Below are positions 46,351 through 54,941 of a stretch of 64,000 nt of DNA, piece by piece (the stretch's first letter is position 1; the number at the start of each line of letters is the position of its first letter). The stretch is from Lachnospiraceae oral taxon 107 str. F0167 (GTDB taxonomy: Bacteria > Bacillota > Clostridia > Lachnospirales > Lachnospiraceae). The notes under the pieces are model-generated. The model was not told the origin of the DNA. It searched no databases and worked only from the letters and a program-made list of their open reading frames with translations. Made by a program: the position numbers and the translations under genes. The stretch covers positions 47,509-111,508 of the forward strand of contig GL890590.1 in the NCBI GenBank assembly GCA_000209465.1, read 5' to 3'.

Positions 46351-49300
46351 ATGGGAAAAAGCAGCAAGCTGACAGAAACAGATGATGGAAAAGGAAACAC
46401 TGTTACCTATGCTTATGATGGAGAAAGGCTTATCAGTAAAAGAAGTAATTCAAATGAGTATATTGAATATCTGTATGATGATAATAAAGTAGTCAGAGTT
46501 TGCGACGGCAATGGAAGAAGCGTAAATTTATTATACAAGGATGACAATTTATCCTGTATAAAGAATGAATTGGGCAGGAGTATTTTATTTGAGTATGAAA
46601 ACGGATTTATAACTAAGCTTACTGATTATGAGGGTAAGGTAATTCTGGAAAACAAATATGATAAAGCAGGAAGGATAACTTCACAGCGATTTGCTGACGG
46701 AGTGGAACTTGCATTTAAATATGATAAAAACAGCGTAACATTTAACAATGGAGAGTCGGAAATTGTTTATTACCATGATGAGGGATATCGTACCGTAAAA
46801 ATAACAGAAAATGGAGTCAGCAGTCTCCGTGAGTTTGATAAAGACGGACTATGTATATTTGACATAGATCGAAGGGGAAATAAAACAATATATGAATATA
46901 ATTCAGATAAAAAGCTTATAAAAGTAGAATTGCCGGAGAATATAATAGTGGATTTATCCTATGACGGTGTAGGGCATTTAAACGGTATCAGGGTAAATGG
47001 TGAAGAAAGGCTAAAGCAATTCAATGATGTAAAGGGAAATCCTGTAGAGATATTTAGTGCATCGAATGAGAGATTTGATATTGTTTACAATGAGAACTCA
47101 AGACCTTTAAAGATAACAGCTCCGGATAAAAGTGTTATGAATATAAGCTATGACAGTAGTGGAAATGTAACTGAGATAGCAAATGATACTGTTAAAATGG
47201 TTGGATATGAATATGATGAGTTGAATCGAGTTGTAAGTATTGAAGATAATAATGGAGGGAAAAGACTTTATAAGTATAATGAGCTTGGAGATATAACAGA
47301 GGTAACAAATTCTTTTGGAGAGAAGAGAACATATAAGTATACAGCCAACAGGCAGGTGTCAGAATTAAAGGATTTTGACGGGAAAACCTATGAAGTAGAG
47401 TACAATAATATAAATTTACCGGTAAGGTTAAAAGATAAAAATGGAAATACTACAGAGTATGTATATGATAATATTAGAAGAATATCTCAGATAAATAGAG
47501 CCGGCGGAGCGGGGAAATTTGAATATGACAAAAGGGGCAATATAACAAAAATAACAGCTCCGGATGGAAGTATGAAGAGCTTTTCCTATGATGAAAATAG
47601 AAATATTGTGAGTGTTACTTACCCAACAGGTCTAAGCGAGAATTACAAATATGATAAGTTAAATAGGTGTATCAGTAAGGAATTTTCTGACGGAGTGAAG
47701 TCTGATTTTGTTTATGACGGAGACAGACTTGTTGAGATAGTACTGCCAAGCGGAAGTATCAGATATGAATATGATGAATATGGAAGAGTTTCAAAGCAAA
47801 TTTTAGATGAGACTGTAAGTGAAAGTTTTGTATATGATTCTATGAACAGGGTATTGGAGTATACTGATATATTTGGCAATGTATCAGGCTATGAATATAA
47901 TCAGAACGGCAGAGTAAAAGCGGTTAATTTAAGTGATGATGTAAAATACATATATACTTATGATAAGCTTGGAAGACCTACAGAAGAAAGCCAACTGGTG
48001 GGCGATGCGGAAAATAAGATCTATTATGACTATGACGACTTAGGAAGAGTATCCGGAATAAGGACTGATACCGGTAGAGAAAATACTTATAGCTATGATA
48101 ACGAAGGAAATATAACATCCATTAAAGACAGTATCGGAAATACAAACTATTTTAAATATGGTGTAGGAAATATACTTGAAAAAGTGGTTGATGGTGACGG
48201 TCTGGTAAGTGAGTACAGTTATGATAAAATGTACAATCTTGTAGGAATAAGACAGTACAAAAAAGATAATGAAAAAGATTGCCTGACAAGAAGCTATCAT
48301 AGAAACAACATGGGCAGAATATTTAAAATAGAAAATGCCGACAGTACTTATAAAACTATGGATTACAACAGTCTTGGACAAGTGGTGAAAAATATTGATG
48401 AAGACGGTTTTAAAACAGAGCTAAAGTACAATGAAACCGGGCTTTTAACTTCGATGAAATGTTCCGACGGAAATTATGTAGACTATGAGTACGATAGAAA
48501 CAGATTTTTGAAAGCTGTATCAGGAAGCTTCGGAACTATGAGCTTTGAAAGAGATAAGAAAGGCTTGGTGAAAAAGGCTTTAACTACAGACGGAAACAGT
48601 ATTACTTACGAATATGATAAGTTTGGAAGAACTGCGGCGATAGTATATCCTGACGGTAAAAAGGTGGGCTATAACTATGATAAAAAAGGTAGACTTATAG
48701 AAACCGTTTCAGGAAATGAACATATCAGGTTGACCTATGACTGTTTGGGCAGACTTGAATCAAGAGAGTATAGCGATGGAAGCAAAACTTTCTATGAATA
48801 CAATGATATCGGAAGTCCGACAAAAATAACTCATATCAGTGATGAAAAAATCAATATGGAATATACTTATACATATGATTTGGTGGGAAATAAGACAGGT
48901 ATAAGTATCAATAAGAATGGCAGAGTAAAGGTTTACAATTATTCTTATGATGAGGTTGGAAGAATCACAAAAGTTGAATTGAACAGTAAAATGCTAAGGG
49001 AATACAGTTATGATATCTTTGGAAACAGAACTGCTAAAGTAGATTATGCTGAAGAAGAAGTGATTACTACAAACTACATCTATAAGGGTGGAAAACTTTT
49101 AGAAGAGCTTATATCTAAGAATAACAGTTTGATTCAAAAAAGGTATGAGTATGACAAGAGAGGAAATCTTATCAAGAAGTTTGCAGGTGATAAGCTTGAA
49201 GCAGAGTACAAGTACAATGGATTGGGACAACTTATCAGTGTCATATCCGGTAAAAACATTGTTACATATGAATATGATGGACTTGGTCACAGAATCGGTA

Positions 49301-50655
49301 AGACAGAGACTGATGGAAATGAGTCACATACTACAAGCTATGTAATGGATATCAGAAAAAAGACTGATAATATACTGTGGCAAAATACTGATGGAAATGG
49401 GAGAAGTTTTGTATGGGATATTCAACTGATATCAGAGGTAGAGGATGATAATAGCACCAATATCATATGTGATGAACTTGGCAGTGTAATACTTGAGGGA
49501 GATAAGCTGTTTGAGTATGGAGAGTTTGGTGAAGTGCTTGGAAGTAAGCCAAAGAACTTTGGATTTGCAGGTCTTAGGGTAGATGATATAAGCGGAAACT
49601 ATCTTTCAGCTACAAGAATGTACGATGAAAATCTTGGAAGATTCCTCGGAAAGGATAAAATCAAGGGAGATCTGAGATATGGATTTACTCAGAATGAGTA
49701 TACTTACTGTTATAACTCACCACTGATATTTGTGGACAGTACAGGAGAATCACCGGAAGCAAATGCACTTACTTATAAAGATTTTATGGGATTTGTACTA
49801 GATTATATGGAATATACTATATCACCGGGATACTATGGTTTTAAGAACCTAGCTATTGAGGGACTTTTGGCTATATTTAATTTACCCTCAGTAGGAGGAT
49901 TAGATGTAGTTATGAATGCCGGTCGAGAATTTGCAATTAATAATATTCCTGATAGTATAGGAACACCTATGGTAGCAATAATGCATACAGCAATAAGAAC
50001 ACTTAGATACATCATAGAATATACAGGATTAAGTGATGTGACAAATGAACTTACAGTAAGTGGTATAAGAAGTGATAGAGAACTTAACAAATTTAATTTT
50101 TATAAAGATAATAATGGTATTATTCATACAATGAGTGAATGTTGGCAAATGTGGTGGGGATATAATCCAATGTACGATTTTTTATTTAATTCATTTACAT
50201 CTATGAATAGAGCTAGGTTTAAATTTGGTTCTGGAGAATCAACTTTTACTCTTTGGATGTGGAAGGGAGACTATATCAACTTTGGTGCCGGCAGTGAAAT
50301 AGGTATATATAAAGGAAAGGACTGGCATGTGGATTGTTATACACAAAGTCATTTGAAAATGTATATGAATCTTACTCTAAAAGATGGAACAGTAGTATCG
50401 GATTGGGATGCATATGATCAGTATCAGTGGTGGATAACAAGCTTTAATCCTGCAAAGGAGTTTCAAGATATTACTGCTGAAGACCTTATAATGGTCGGTA
50501 TGGTGGACTTTGATGAAGAAAGGGCCATGTGGAGAGAATTTGTTCATACAGCAGAATTTAATGATATCAATGAAGATAAGATAAATGATAACTGGTGTTT
50601 GGACCTTGTTCATAGAAATGCAGTTATGAAATGGGAAGGAGGTAATAGGAATTAA
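46351..50655 (+). CDS. Rhs/YD-repeat toxin with DUF4474-like C-terminal domain (1,434 aa)
   Basis: The protein is a chain of YD repeats (G-x-x-x-x-Y-x-Y-D), for example NTVTYAYDGERLISK, KTIYEYNSDKKLI and GNITKITAPDGSMKSFSYD, over roughly residues 1-1065. The Rhs core end reads GFAGLRVDDISGNYLSA and YDENLGRFLGKDK near 1071-1098, followed by NEYTYCYNSPLIFVDSTGE. The C-terminal part from about 1245 (FYKDNNGIIHTMSECWQMWW, WKGDYINFGAGSEIGIY, WWITSFNP) resembles DUF4474, a domain I recall from Firmicutes toxins; activity is unproven. There is no signal peptide or N-terminal domain: the gene starts inside the repeats, so the 5' end looks lost. The TAA overlaps the L1 start (TAATG). Confidence 0.85.
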   Translation: MGKSSKLTETDDGKGNTVTYAYDGERLISKRSNSNEYIEYLYDDNKVVRVCDGNGRSVNLLYKDDNLSCIKNELGRSILFEYENGFITKLTDYEGKVILENKYDKAGRITSQRFADGVELAFKYDKNSVTFNNGESEIVYYHDEGYRTVKITENGVSSLREFDKDGLCIFDIDRRGNKTIYEYNSDKKLIKVELPENIIVDLSYDGVGHLNGIRVNGEERLKQFNDVKGNPVEIFSASNERFDIVYNENSRPLKITAPDKSVMNISYDSSGNVTEIANDTVKMVGYEYDELNRVVSIEDNNGGKRLYKYNELGDITEVTNSFGEKRTYKYTANRQVSELKDFDGKTYEVEYNNINLPVRLKDKNGNTTEYVYDNIRRISQINRAGGAGKFEYDKRGNITKITAPDGSMKSFSYDENRNIVSVTYPTGLSENYKYDKLNRCISKEFSDGVKSDFVYDGDRLVEIVLPSGSIRYEYDEYGRVSKQILDETVSESFVYDSMNRVLEYTDIFGNVSGYEYNQNGRVKAVNLSDDVKYIYTYDKLGRPTEESQLVGDAENKIYYDYDDLGRVSGIRTDTGRENTYSYDNEGNITSIKDSIGNTNYFKYGVGNILEKVVDGDGLVSEYSYDKMYNLVGIRQYKKDNEKDCLTRSYHRNNMGRIFKIENADSTYKTMDYNSLGQVVKNIDEDGFKTELKYNETGLLTSMKCSDGNYVDYEYDRNRFLKAVSGSFGTMSFERDKKGLVKKALTTDGNSITYEYDKFGRTAAIVYPDGKKVGYNYDKKGRLIETVSGNEHIRLTYDCLGRLESREYSDGSKTFYEYNDIGSPTKITHISDEKINMEYTYTYDLVGNKTGISINKNGRVKVYNYSYDEVGRITKVELNSKMLREYSYDIFGNRTAKVDYAEEEVITTNYIYKGGKLLEELISKNNSLIQKRYEYDKRGNLIKKFAGDKLEAEYKYNGLGQLISVISGKNIVTYEYDGLGHRIGKTETDGNESHTTSYVMDIRKKTDNILWQNTDGNGRSFVWDIQLISEVEDDNSTNIICDELGSVILEGDKLFEYGEFGEVLGSKPKNFGFAGLRVDDISGNYLSATRMYDENLGRFLGKDKIKGDLRYGFTQNEYTYCYNSPLIFVDSTGESPEANALTYKDFMGFVLDYMEYTISPGYYGFKNLAIEGLLAIFNLPSVGGLDVVMNAGREFAINNIPDSIGTPMVAIMHTAIRTLRYIIEYTGLSDVTNELTVSGIRSDRELNKFNFYKDNNGIIHTMSECWQMWWGYNPMYDFLFNSFTSMNRARFKFGSGESTFTLWMWKGDYINFGAGSEIGIYKGKDWHVDCYTQSHLKMYMNLTLKDGTVVSDWDAYDQYQWWITSFNPAKEFQDITAEDLIMVGMVDFDEERAMWREFVHTAEFNDINEDKINDNWCLDLVHRNAVMKWEGGNRN

Positions 50656-51227
50656 TGAGAATTAAAATTATTATAGTTTGTTTAATAGTATGTTTGCTTA
50701 CAGGATGTGCCTCGGTAGTTAAAGTTGCAAGGTATATACATGACTCTGATAAATTAGATAACTACATATATGATGAGGCTACAGTGGTAAATAAGTATAT
50801 AGAAAAAATAGTAGAAGCATTTAATACTAATGATAGAGAACTCTTAGCGAGTTTATTTCCTGAGCATGCAAGGAGTAAGATAGATAATTTTGATGAACAA
50901 ATAGATAGAATTATCAGAGAAAATGAAACATGGCCGTCTTCCATAATAAGGTATAAGCTTAATGAAGATAACAATTATCAATCAAGAGCTGATAGGGGTA
51001 AAATCTATAAAGAGGTATATGCTAATACCACTATAGAGTTTGCAGACCCTAAGGAGGGAGAAGTACATAGACCAAGTTTAAAGATTGCTATGGTAATAGT
51101 ACCTGTAGATGATTTTCATGAAAATAATGTTGGGATATCTATATTTGCTATAGATTATGGGTATTTCAGTACAGAGGGTGTAGATAAAGAGAAAGATGGG
51201 TATGATATTTATGCATTTGGTCACTAA
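50655..51227 (+). CDS. Family L lipoprotein (DUF5104-like), copy 1
   Basis: A 190-residue lipoprotein with lipobox LLTGC near residue 18. The mature part shares NTNDRELLASLFPEHARSKID and FDEQIDRIIRE, then DDFHENNVGIS and a KEKDGYDIYAFGH end. I recall DUF5104 lipoproteins with this pattern, but cannot verify it. Its start overlaps the toxin stop by one base, a classic immunity-gene position; the same toxin-end/L overlap recurs at 57999. Its central part is nearly identical at DNA level to L copy 3 (53788), while the ends differ, pointing to gene conversion. Confidence 0.75.
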   Translation: MRIKIIIVCLIVCLLTGCASVVKVARYIHDSDKLDNYIYDEATVVNKYIEKIVEAFNTNDRELLASLFPEHARSKIDNFDEQIDRIIRENETWPSSIIRYKLNEDNNYQSRADRGKIYKEVYANTTIEFADPKEGEVHRPSLKIAMVIVPVDDFHENNVGISIFAIDYGYFSTEGVDKEKDGYDIYAFGH

Positions 51228-51249
51228 GAATAGGAAGGAGGTTTAGTAA

Positions 51250-51543
51250 ATGGAAATTAAATCAAATAGTGGTGGCATGAAAGTAGCAGTAGATAATTAT
51301 GATATTCTGAATAATAGACTAAATTTGGTTAGAGAAGATTTAGTAAATATTATTACAGATATTGATGATTATTGGATCGGAAGAAGTGGAGACAGCTTTA
51401 AATATATTTGCTGGTATTTCAAAATATTATTAGACACAGGATGTAGTGAGTTGTATAAACTTAGATGTGAAGTTAATGATGCAAAAGAGGCTATGAATTA
51501 CAATGACTGTAGTCTTTCAAATAAGATACAAAATAAGGAGTAG
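51250..51543 (+). CDS. Family X WXG100-like small protein, copy 1
   Basis: A 97-residue helical protein reading MEIKSNSGGMKVAVDNYDIL at the start and DIDDYWIGRSGDSFKYICWY in the middle. The W-x-G turn (YWIGRSG) between two helices is the signature of WXG100/ESAT-6-type proteins, which are type VII secretion substrates or chaperones. ATG follows AGGAGGTTTAGTAA, 22 bases after L copy 1. It is the only undamaged X copy in the window; the other two have a central deletion or a lost start and a stop. Its place in each L-X-W module suggests a role in toxin delivery or binding. Confidence 0.68.
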   Translation: MEIKSNSGGMKVAVDNYDILNNRLNLVREDLVNIITDIDDYWIGRSGDSFKYICWYFKILLDTGCSELYKLRCEVNDAKEAMNYNDCSLSNKIQNKE

Positions 51544-51550
51544 CTAAAAT

Positions 51551-52132
51551 ATGAAAAAAATCTTACCTATCATAATATTATCAGTAGTTGTGTTATCTGC
51601 CGGTTTAATTGCTAAAAATATAGTAAGTGACTTTAAGAGTGAGGTTACCAAAAATGATAATCAGCCACCGGAGGAGAAAGAATATAAAGATAAAGTGATT
51701 GCTGCAATGGATAATCAAAATGCTGATGCACTGAAGGCACTGTTTTCAAAGAATGCGAGAGAGAGTATCGAAGATATGGACTTTAAAATTGCATTACTGC
51801 TAAAGAGGTATAAGGGAAAGTCAAAGAGTGTCAAGTATGACAGAAATTTTCCGATAGTCACAGAAGACAAAGAAAAGGGAATAAAAAGGATTGAGACTTA
51901 TTATGTTGTAAAGACAGATGGTGGTAATATAGATTTTATGTACCTTCAAGTTGTTGCCAAGGATGATGAGGATCCTGATGAGATAGGTATCAGCTCTATG
52001 ATGTATTCACCTGAGATTTGGCAGATTACTATGGATGACAGCAACAGAGGATATTATCTGTGGGTGGATAATCCGTTTTGGGCTGATTTTGTCCATCCGG
52101 ATGATGTTATGACCACAGAGAGCAGTAGGTAG
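51551..52132 (+). CDS. Family W DUF5104-like protein, copy 1 (lipobox cysteine lost)
   Basis: A 193-residue protein. Its hydrophobic N-terminus ends VVVLSAGLIAK, where copies 2 and 3 have a lipobox cysteine (LISACSS and SLSGCSK); the Cys is Gly here, so the protein may be membrane-anchored or secreted instead of lipidated. The mature part matches copies 2 and 3: ADALKALFSKNARESIED, LLLKRYKGKSKSVKYDR and SSMMYSPEIWQITMDDSNRG. The core L-x-x-L-F-x-x-x-A-R-x-x-I-[DE] is shared with family L, so the two are distant relatives. Nearly identical to copy 2 in the middle, but segments near the 3' end match copy 3 better. Confidence 0.75.
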   Translation: MKKILPIIILSVVVLSAGLIAKNIVSDFKSEVTKNDNQPPEEKEYKDKVIAAMDNQNADALKALFSKNARESIEDMDFKIALLLKRYKGKSKSVKYDRNFPIVTEDKEKGIKRIETYYVVKTDGGNIDFMYLQVVAKDDEDPDEIGISSMMYSPEIWQITMDDSNRGYYLWVDNPFWADFVHPDDVMTTESSR

Positions 52133-52139
52133 ATCCTTT

Positions 52140-52169
52140 AGAACTCCTATGAAAATACATAGGAGTTCT
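52140..52169 (+). terminator. Perfect 12-pair stem-loop after W copy 1 (repeated element)
   Basis: AGAACTCCTATG (52140-52151) and CATAGGAGTTCT (52158-52169), followed by GTTAATA. The same element recurs after W copy 2 and, altered, after W copy 3. The T-run is weak, so it may be a partial terminator. Confidence 0.65.
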
Positions 52170-52310
52170 GTTAATACACAAACAATACGGTAAGTAATAT
52201 CAGATGCGTAATTTTAATAAAAACATTTAAATATAGTTTAAGAACTTAATGATTGCATGAATGGTTGATTTTGCTGAGGGAGAAATGTGGAAAGGAGGAA
52301 ATACAAACTG

Positions 52311-52901
52311 ATGAAAATTAAAATGTTGATGGGTATTTTAATAATAATTTTACTTACCGGATGTAAGTCAGTAGTTGAAACGGCAAGATATATACACGAC
52401 GTTGATAAAATAGATAATTATATATATGGTGATGCAAAAGTGGCTAATGAATATATCGAAAAGATAGTACAGGCTTTAAATACTAATGATAGGGAGCTTT
52501 TAGTAAGCTTGTTTCCGGAGTATGCAAGGAGTAAGATAGACAATTTTGACGAGAAGATAGATAATATATTTAGGGGTTACAATAATAATAAGTTTTCAGG
52601 TAAAATTATACGATATAAGCTGAATGAAGATAATGACTATGAATCAAGCTCAGATAAAGGAAAACTTCAAAAGAAGGTGTATGCGTCAACAACTATAGAA
52701 TTTGCAGATGATGGTGGAGAGTACAATTTTCCAATACAAATCTATTTCTTGATTAGACCGGTCGATGATTTTCATGAGAATAATGTAGGAATATCAAAAT
52801 TTGCCATAGATAGTTTAAATTTACATTTTTTAAGTGATAAATTAGATTTAGAAAAAGATGGATATGATATTTATGCATTTGGATATAATAGTTGGAGGTA
52901 G
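52311..52901 (+). CDS. Family L lipoprotein, copy 2
   Basis: ATG 52311 gives MKIKMLMGILIIILLTGCKSV, a lipoprotein signal with lipobox LLTGC, and 196 residues. An in-frame GTG 24 bases upstream is not preferred; AAGGAGG lies a little far (about 13 bases) from ATG. The mature part is like the other L copies: NTNDRELLVSLFPEYARSKID and DDFHENNVGIS, but the sequence after FDEKID (an NNNKFSG insertion) and the C-terminus (YAFGYNSWR) differ. It follows a leader (about 52170-52310) that also precedes L copy 3. Confidence 0.75.
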   Translation: MKIKMLMGILIIILLTGCKSVVETARYIHDVDKIDNYIYGDAKVANEYIEKIVQALNTNDRELLVSLFPEYARSKIDNFDEKIDNIFRGYNNNKFSGKIIRYKLNEDNDYESSSDKGKLQKKVYASTTIEFADDGGEYNFPIQIYFLIRPVDDFHENNVGISKFAIDSLNLHFLSDKLDLEKDGYDIYAFGYNSWR

Positions 52902-52905
52902 ATAT

Positions 52906-53037
52906 ATGGAAATCAAATCAAACGCAGATATGATGGAATCTTCATACCATAAATATAGAAAGTGTGAAGAAGGGTTAGATCACGTTAGAGAGGATCTTTC
53001 GAATCAGATACAAAGTAAGGAGCATGTAAAAGTATGA
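52906..53037 (+). pseudogene. Family X copy 2, central deletion
   Basis: A 43-codon frame that begins MEIKSNADMMESSYHKYRK and ends LDHVREDLSNQIQSKEHVKV. The start and end match X copy 1 (MEIKSNSG... and LSNKIQNKE), while the whole central WXG part, about 50 codons, is missing. The stop overlaps the W copy 2 start. Probably non-functional. Confidence 0.75.
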
Positions 53038-53615
53038 AAAAAATAATATTCCTTATTATTGCATCAGTCTTTTTAATATCAGCCTGCTCAAGTGTTAAAA
53101 ATACAGTGGACGGTGCAAAGAGTGAGATTACAAAAAATGATAAGCAGCCGCTTGAGGAGAAAGAATATAAAGATAAAGTGATTGCTGCGTTGGATAATCA
53201 AAATGCTGATGAATTGAAAGCACTGTTCTCAAAGAATGCGAGAGAGAGCATAGAGGATATGGACTTTAAGATTGCATTACTGCTAAAGAGGTATAAGGGA
53301 AAGTCAAAGAGTGTCAAGTATGACAGAAATTTTCCGGTAGTCACAGAAGACAAAGAAAAGGGAATAAAAAGGATTGAGACTTATTATGTTGTAAAGACAG
53401 ATGGTGGTAATATAGATTTTATGTACCTTCAGGTTGTTGCCAAGGATGATGAGGATCCTGATGAGATAGGTATCAGCTCTATGATGTATTCACCTGAGAT
53501 TTGGCAGATCACTATGGATGACAGTAACAGGGGATACTATCTTTGGGTAGATAATCCGTTTTGGGCAGACTACGTAGATCCTGATGAGGTTATGACCACA
53601 GAAAGCAGCAGGTAG
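53034..53615 (+). CDS. Family W DUF5104-like lipoprotein, copy 2
   Basis: A 193-residue lipoprotein with lipobox LISAC near residue 18, so the mature protein is anchored outside the membrane. It is nearly identical to W copy 1 from residue 35 to about 160. Its 3' end (VDPDEVMTTES) is more like copy 3, while the block before it differs from copies 1 and 3 at several silent positions. Function unknown; immunity to a DUF4474-type toxin is an inference from location. Confidence 0.75.
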   Translation: MKKIIFLIIASVFLISACSSVKNTVDGAKSEITKNDKQPLEEKEYKDKVIAALDNQNADELKALFSKNARESIEDMDFKIALLLKRYKGKSKSVKYDRNFPVVTEDKEKGIKRIETYYVVKTDGGNIDFMYLQVVAKDDEDPDEIGISSMMYSPEIWQITMDDSNRGYYLWVDNPFWADYVDPDEVMTTESSR

Positions 53616-53632
53616 GTATTTTAGAACTCCTA

Positions 53633-53663
53633 TGAAAAAGACATAGGAGTTCTGTTAATATAG
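53633..53663 (+). terminator. Perfect 12-pair stem-loop after W copy 2 (repeated element)
   Basis: AGAACTCCTATG (53633-53644) and CATAGGAGTTCT (53652-53663); same arms as at 52140 with a 7-base loop. Confidence 0.65.
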
Positions 53664-53787
53664 AAATAATATGTTAAGTAATATCAGATACATAGTTTAA
53701 ATAAAGGATTGAAATATATTTTAAGAATTTAATAATGGTATGAATGGTTGACTTTAATAAAATGTGGGAAGGAGGAAACAAAAATTA

Positions 53788-54360
53788 ATGAAAATTAAAA
53801 TATTGATAAGCATTTTAATATTAAGTTTGCTTACAGGATGTACATCAGTAGTTGAAACTGTAAGATATATACATGACTCCGGTAAAAAAGATAATTATAT
53901 ATATGGTGAAGCAAAAGTGGTAAATAAGTATATAGAAAAGATAGTCGAAGCATTTAATACTAATGATAGAGAACTCTTAGCGAGTTTATTTCCGGAGCAT
54001 GCAAGGAGTAAGATAGACAATTTTGATGAACAGATAGATAGAATTATTAGAGAAAATGAAACATGGCCGTCTTCCATAATAAGGTATAAGCTTAATGAAG
54101 ATAACAATTATCAATCAAGATCAGATAGAGGTAAAATATATAAAGAGGTATATGCTAATACTACCATAGAGTTCGCAGACCCTAAGGAGGGAGAAGTACA
54201 TAGACCAAGCTTAACGATTGCTATGGTAATAGTACCTGTGGATGACTTTCACGAAAATAATGTTGGAATTTCTATACTTGCAATGGGGTATGAAGGTTTT
54301 AATAAGGAAAATGTAGATAAAGAAAAAGATGGATATGATATCTATGCATTTGGGCACTAA
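53788..54360 (+). CDS. Family L lipoprotein, copy 3
   Basis: ATG 53788 gives 190 residues with lipobox LLTGC. From VVNKYIEKIVEAF to HRPSL the protein differs from L copy 1 at only a few residues, and the DNA is almost the same, yet the signal peptide and C-terminus (ILAMGYEGFNKENVDKEKDG) are different, as gene conversion would leave. No X or W follows: family B copy 2 comes next. Confidence 0.75.
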   Translation: MKIKILISILILSLLTGCTSVVETVRYIHDSGKKDNYIYGEAKVVNKYIEKIVEAFNTNDRELLASLFPEHARSKIDNFDEQIDRIIRENETWPSSIIRYKLNEDNNYQSRSDRGKIYKEVYANTTIEFADPKEGEVHRPSLTIAMVIVPVDDFHENNVGISILAMGYEGFNKENVDKEKDGYDIYAFGH

Positions 54361-54453
54361 TGATTATAATCTTTCAATAAGTAAAAGTATAGAGTCCTCT
54401 TAATACACAAATAATATGGTAAGTCTGCAAGAGAAGTTTAACAGAAAGGAAAT

Positions 54454-54918
54454 ATGGAAATGAATTATACATTATCATTTTACTTGGGAATATTTACAAT
54501 AATATGTATGATTGTGGTGAGCAGAATAGCTTTTTTTAAGGATGCAGAGTTTCTTAGAGCGGTAAGAGATACTATGGGGAAAAACCGTATGTCTCTGGCA
54601 CATAAAAGAGAGAAGCCTATCAAGGGTATCATTTGGAAAAAGGATTTAAAGAAGATGAACTTCTTATCAATCAATTTTAAGGACTACCATGTTAAGGATG
54701 TAAGTGATCTTGAATATTTCAAGAATGTTGAGACAATTATCTTGACATATATGGGAGATAATGAGGAAGATATAGGTATGTATAATGAGGAACATGTCCT
54801 TGATAATCTAAATAAAGTAAGGGATTTTAATAAGCTTAGAAGGGTACAGTTATATCATCTTAACGCAGATAAGAGCGTGAAGAACGAATGTCCGAGAGCA
54901 ATAGTGTTTATAGACTAG
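54454..54918 (+). CDS. Family B membrane-anchored LRR-like protein, copy 2
   Basis: A 154-residue protein. An N-terminal hydrophobic segment (LSFYLGIFTIICMIVVSRIAFF) anchors it; then FLRAVRDTMGKNRMSLAHKR, GIIWKKDLKKMNFLSINFKD and YHVKDVSDLEYFKNVETIIL, the last with leucine-rich-repeat spacing. It ends LYHLNADKSVKNECPRAIVF. The ATG follows AGAAAGGAAAT. It is followed 23 bases later by family C. Putative immunity protein, inferred from position only. Confidence 0.7.
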   Translation: MEMNYTLSFYLGIFTIICMIVVSRIAFFKDAEFLRAVRDTMGKNRMSLAHKREKPIKGIIWKKDLKKMNFLSINFKDYHVKDVSDLEYFKNVETIILTYMGDNEEDIGMYNEEHVLDNLNKVRDFNKLRRVQLYHLNADKSVKNECPRAIVFID

Positions 54919-54941
54919 TTTTACGGTTAGGAGAGGCATAT

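Noticed and set aside
48040..48381. Minus-strand frame of 113 codons inside the Rhs gene
   Set aside because: Antisense to YD repeats; the hydrophobic aromatic product is a by-product of the repeat codons.
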